A stretch of 64,000 bases of DNA. Source: Nitratidesulfovibrio sp. SRB-5 (lineage in GTDB: Bacteria > Desulfobacterota > Desulfovibrionia > Desulfovibrionales > Desulfovibrionaceae). The translations under genes and the position numbers were made by a program. Below the pieces are notes generated by a model. It saw only the letters and a program-made list of their open reading frames with translations. It was not told the DNA's origin and did not search any database. Below are positions 62,593 to 64,000 of this stretch, piece after piece (within the stretch, counting starts at the first letter, position 1; the number at the start of each line of letters is the position of its first letter). The stretch is from the NCBI RefSeq assembly GCF_019931275.1, contig NZ_JAIOTY010000003.1:1-64000 (forward strand), in the 5' to 3' direction.

Positions 62593-64000
62593 CTACCCCG
62601 CTCCCGCGCCCGTCCGGCACTCCCCGGCCAGCCGCCCCAGGGTGCGCAGCCCTTCGGCCATGCGCTCGTTCCACAGGCCGTTGCAGCCAAGGCGCAGGTA
62701 GTTGGCGAACTTTTCCTGCGTGCTGAACACGGCCCCCGGCGCCACGGATATGCCCGCCTGCCGCGCGCGGAAGAACAGTTCCACCCCGTCGGTGCCGGGC
62801 GGCAGTTCCACCCACAGCACGCCGCCGCCCTCGGGCCGGGTCACCCCGGTACCGGGCGGAAAGCAGTCCGCAAGGTGCATGCGCATGGCCTGCATCTGGC
62901 GCGAAAAGGCCGTGCGCAGGCGGCGCAGCTGCCGCTCGAACAGCCCCTGTCGCAGGTATTCGGCCATGGCGAACTGGGTCAGGGTGGCCCCGCAGACATT
63001 GGTGGTGGCCTTTATCTCCCGCGCGCGCTCGCCGATGCGCCCGGTGACCATCCAGCCCATGCGAAAGCCCGGCGCCACGGTCTTGGAGAACGACGAGCAC
63101 AGCGTGACCAGCCCGTGCACGTCCCATTGCAGAAAGGTGGACGGGCGCGAGGGGCCGTAGTGCAGGTCCGTGGACACGTCGTCCTCTATGAGGTGGATGC
63201 CCCGCCCGGCCAGCATGTCCAGGATTTCGCGCTTGGCGTCGTCGGGGGTCAGGCTGCCGTCCGGGTTGTTGAAGTTGGGCGAAAAGGCGCACGCCGCCAC
63301 CCGGTGCCGGTCCAGGATGTGCCGCACGTCGCGCGGGTCCACGCCCGCCTCCGGCGTGCTGGGCACCTCGATGGCGCGCAGCCCCAGCGATTCGATGAGT
63401 TGCAGGAAGCAGTAGTAGGTGGGCGACTGGATCATCACGATGTCGCCGGGCCGGGTCAGGCAGCGCAGGGCGATGTACAGCGCCTCCACCGCGCCGTTGG
63501 TGATAAGGATGTCGTCCGGCCCCGCGCCCACGCCGCATTCGCGATGCCGCCAGGCGATCTGGCGGCGCAGTTCCAGGTCGCCGGGAATGGTGGCGTAGGC
63601 GGCGGCCTCGCCCGCGCGCGAGCGCATCACCTCGGACAGGATGCGCCCCAGCGCCCGGCCCGGCAGCAGCGTTTCGTCCGGGCACAGCACGCCGAAGGGC
63701 ACCAGGTCGCGGTTGCCCACGGCTTCGAGCACGGTGGAGATGAGCCGGGCGCGGTTCACCTCGCGCGGGCCGGTGGGCGGGGCCGGGCGGGCCTGCGGCA
63801 CGGGCAGGCCGCGCATGCCCTGGCGCACGAAATAACCGGAACGGGGCCGCGCCTCGATGATGCCCTTGCGCTCCAGTTCCAGATAGGCGTGCCCCACGGT
63901 GGCGATGGACAGCCCCATGGAGGTGGACAGCCCGCGCAGCGATGGCAACCGGTCGCCGGGGCGAAACCTGCCGGACTGGATCATGTCCGTCACGTGGCGC
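62593..64000 (-). CDS. MocR-type GntR-family regulator with aminotransferase domain (5' end outside window)
   Basis: At least 469 codons are visible; the frame runs off the right edge (R-H-V-T-D-M-I-Q precedes the first in-window start candidates), so the true start is beyond 64000. The N-terminal GntR winged helix shows SGRFRPGDRLPSLRGLSTSM and GHAYLELERKGIIEARPRSG. A fold-type I aminotransferase domain follows: ILITNGAVEALYIALRCLTR, PNFNNPDGSLTPDDAKREI, and LCSSFSKTVAPGFRMGWMVT with the PLP-binding Lys. MocR proteins use PLP or amino-acid adducts as effectors to control vitamin B6, GABA or amino-acid genes. The target is unknown. Confidence 0.9.
   Translation of the reverse strand, partial: RHVTDMIQSGRFRPGDRLPSLRGLSTSMGLSIATVGHAYLELERKGIIEARPRSGYFVRQGMRGLPVPQARPAPPTGPREVNRARLISTVLEAVGNRDLVPFGVLCPDETLLPGRALGRILSEVMRSRAGEAAAYATIPGDLELRRQIAWRHRECGVGAGPDDILITNGAVEALYIALRCLTRPGDIVMIQSPTYYCFLQLIESLGLRAIEVPSTPEAGVDPRDVRHILDRHRVAACAFSPNFNNPDGSLTPDDAKREILDMLAGRGIHLIEDDVSTDLHYGPSRPSTFLQWDVHGLVTLCSSFSKTVAPGFRMGWMVTGRIGERAREIKATTNVCGATLTQFAMAEYLRQGLFERQLRRLRTAFSRQMQAMRMHLADCFPPGTGVTRPEGGGVLWVELPPGTDGVELFFRARQAGISVAPGAVFSTQEKFANYLRLGCNGLWNERMAEGLRTLGRLAGECRTGAGAG

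Overview
The window reads as chromosomal DNA of a high-GC, sulfate-reducing deltaproteobacterium of the Desulfovibrio / Nitratidesulfovibrio type. This is an inference from gene content: a rubredoxin:oxygen oxidoreductase, a D-lactate/glycolate-type FAD/Fe-S dehydrogenase, DUF169 and TauE/SafE proteins, two-CW and sigma-54 two-component proteins, and a fliQPONL-motBB-motA cluster next to a LysM transglycosylase. No 16S gene, phage module, CRISPR array or complete transposon is visible.

Layout. The left edge (1-428) carries two tandem promoters and a boxA-like leader on the minus strand, which should drive an rRNA operon lying just outside the window. Next come mltD (-), a TrmH/SpoU RNA methyltransferase (+), and an eight-gene minus-strand flagellar export/stator operon (motA, two motB-like genes, fliL, fliN, fliO, fliP, fliQ; 10.1-4.3 kb). 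A housekeeping block follows (yggS, era, sfsA, aspartate-type aminotransferase, pgi), then a sensor kinase with its sigma-54 response regulator (17.3-20.5 kb). An amphi-Trp protein precedes a 3.7-kb reading frame (21.6-25.3 kb) that joins an MrfA/YprA-like helicase to an MrfB/YprB-like exonuclease. REP/MITE-like repeats lie inside the helicase and in the linker.

25.5-35.4 kb holds a DUF805 protein, the FAD/Fe-S dehydrogenase, a TIGR03943/permease pair, a long regulatory region with a cobalamin-riboswitch-like fold, and DUF169 plus TauE/SafE genes. 35.4-44.2 kb is a compact plus-strand cluster: membrane protein, PhnD-like binding protein, two-CW histidine kinase, single-domain response regulator, PEP-synthase-like ATP-grasp/phosphohistidine protein, and a dual-specificity phosphatase fused to a cysteine-rich domain. 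The last five overlap or lie close together and look like one signalling unit that I cannot match to a named system.

44.4-54.4 kb has a DJ-1/PfpI protein, a membrane protein, malate synthase G, a chemoreceptor, an Hsp20 and the flavodiiron oxygen reductase. 54.8-56.0 kb is the most unusual locus: a SAM methyltransferase frame interrupted by two in-frame UGA codons. The second sits where I expect the family cysteine, and each is followed by a SECIS-like hairpin, so this is a candidate selenoprotein. After csaA, a hydantoinase/oxoprolinase and a His/Cys-rich small protein comes a lower-GC minus-strand pair (59.8-62.1 kb). It encodes a lysozyme-like protein and an overlapping secreted protein, plausibly an effector and its immunity protein. 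The window ends inside a MocR-type regulator.

Starts were chosen from ribosome-binding sites, overlaps and family alignment by eye. No database search was possible.
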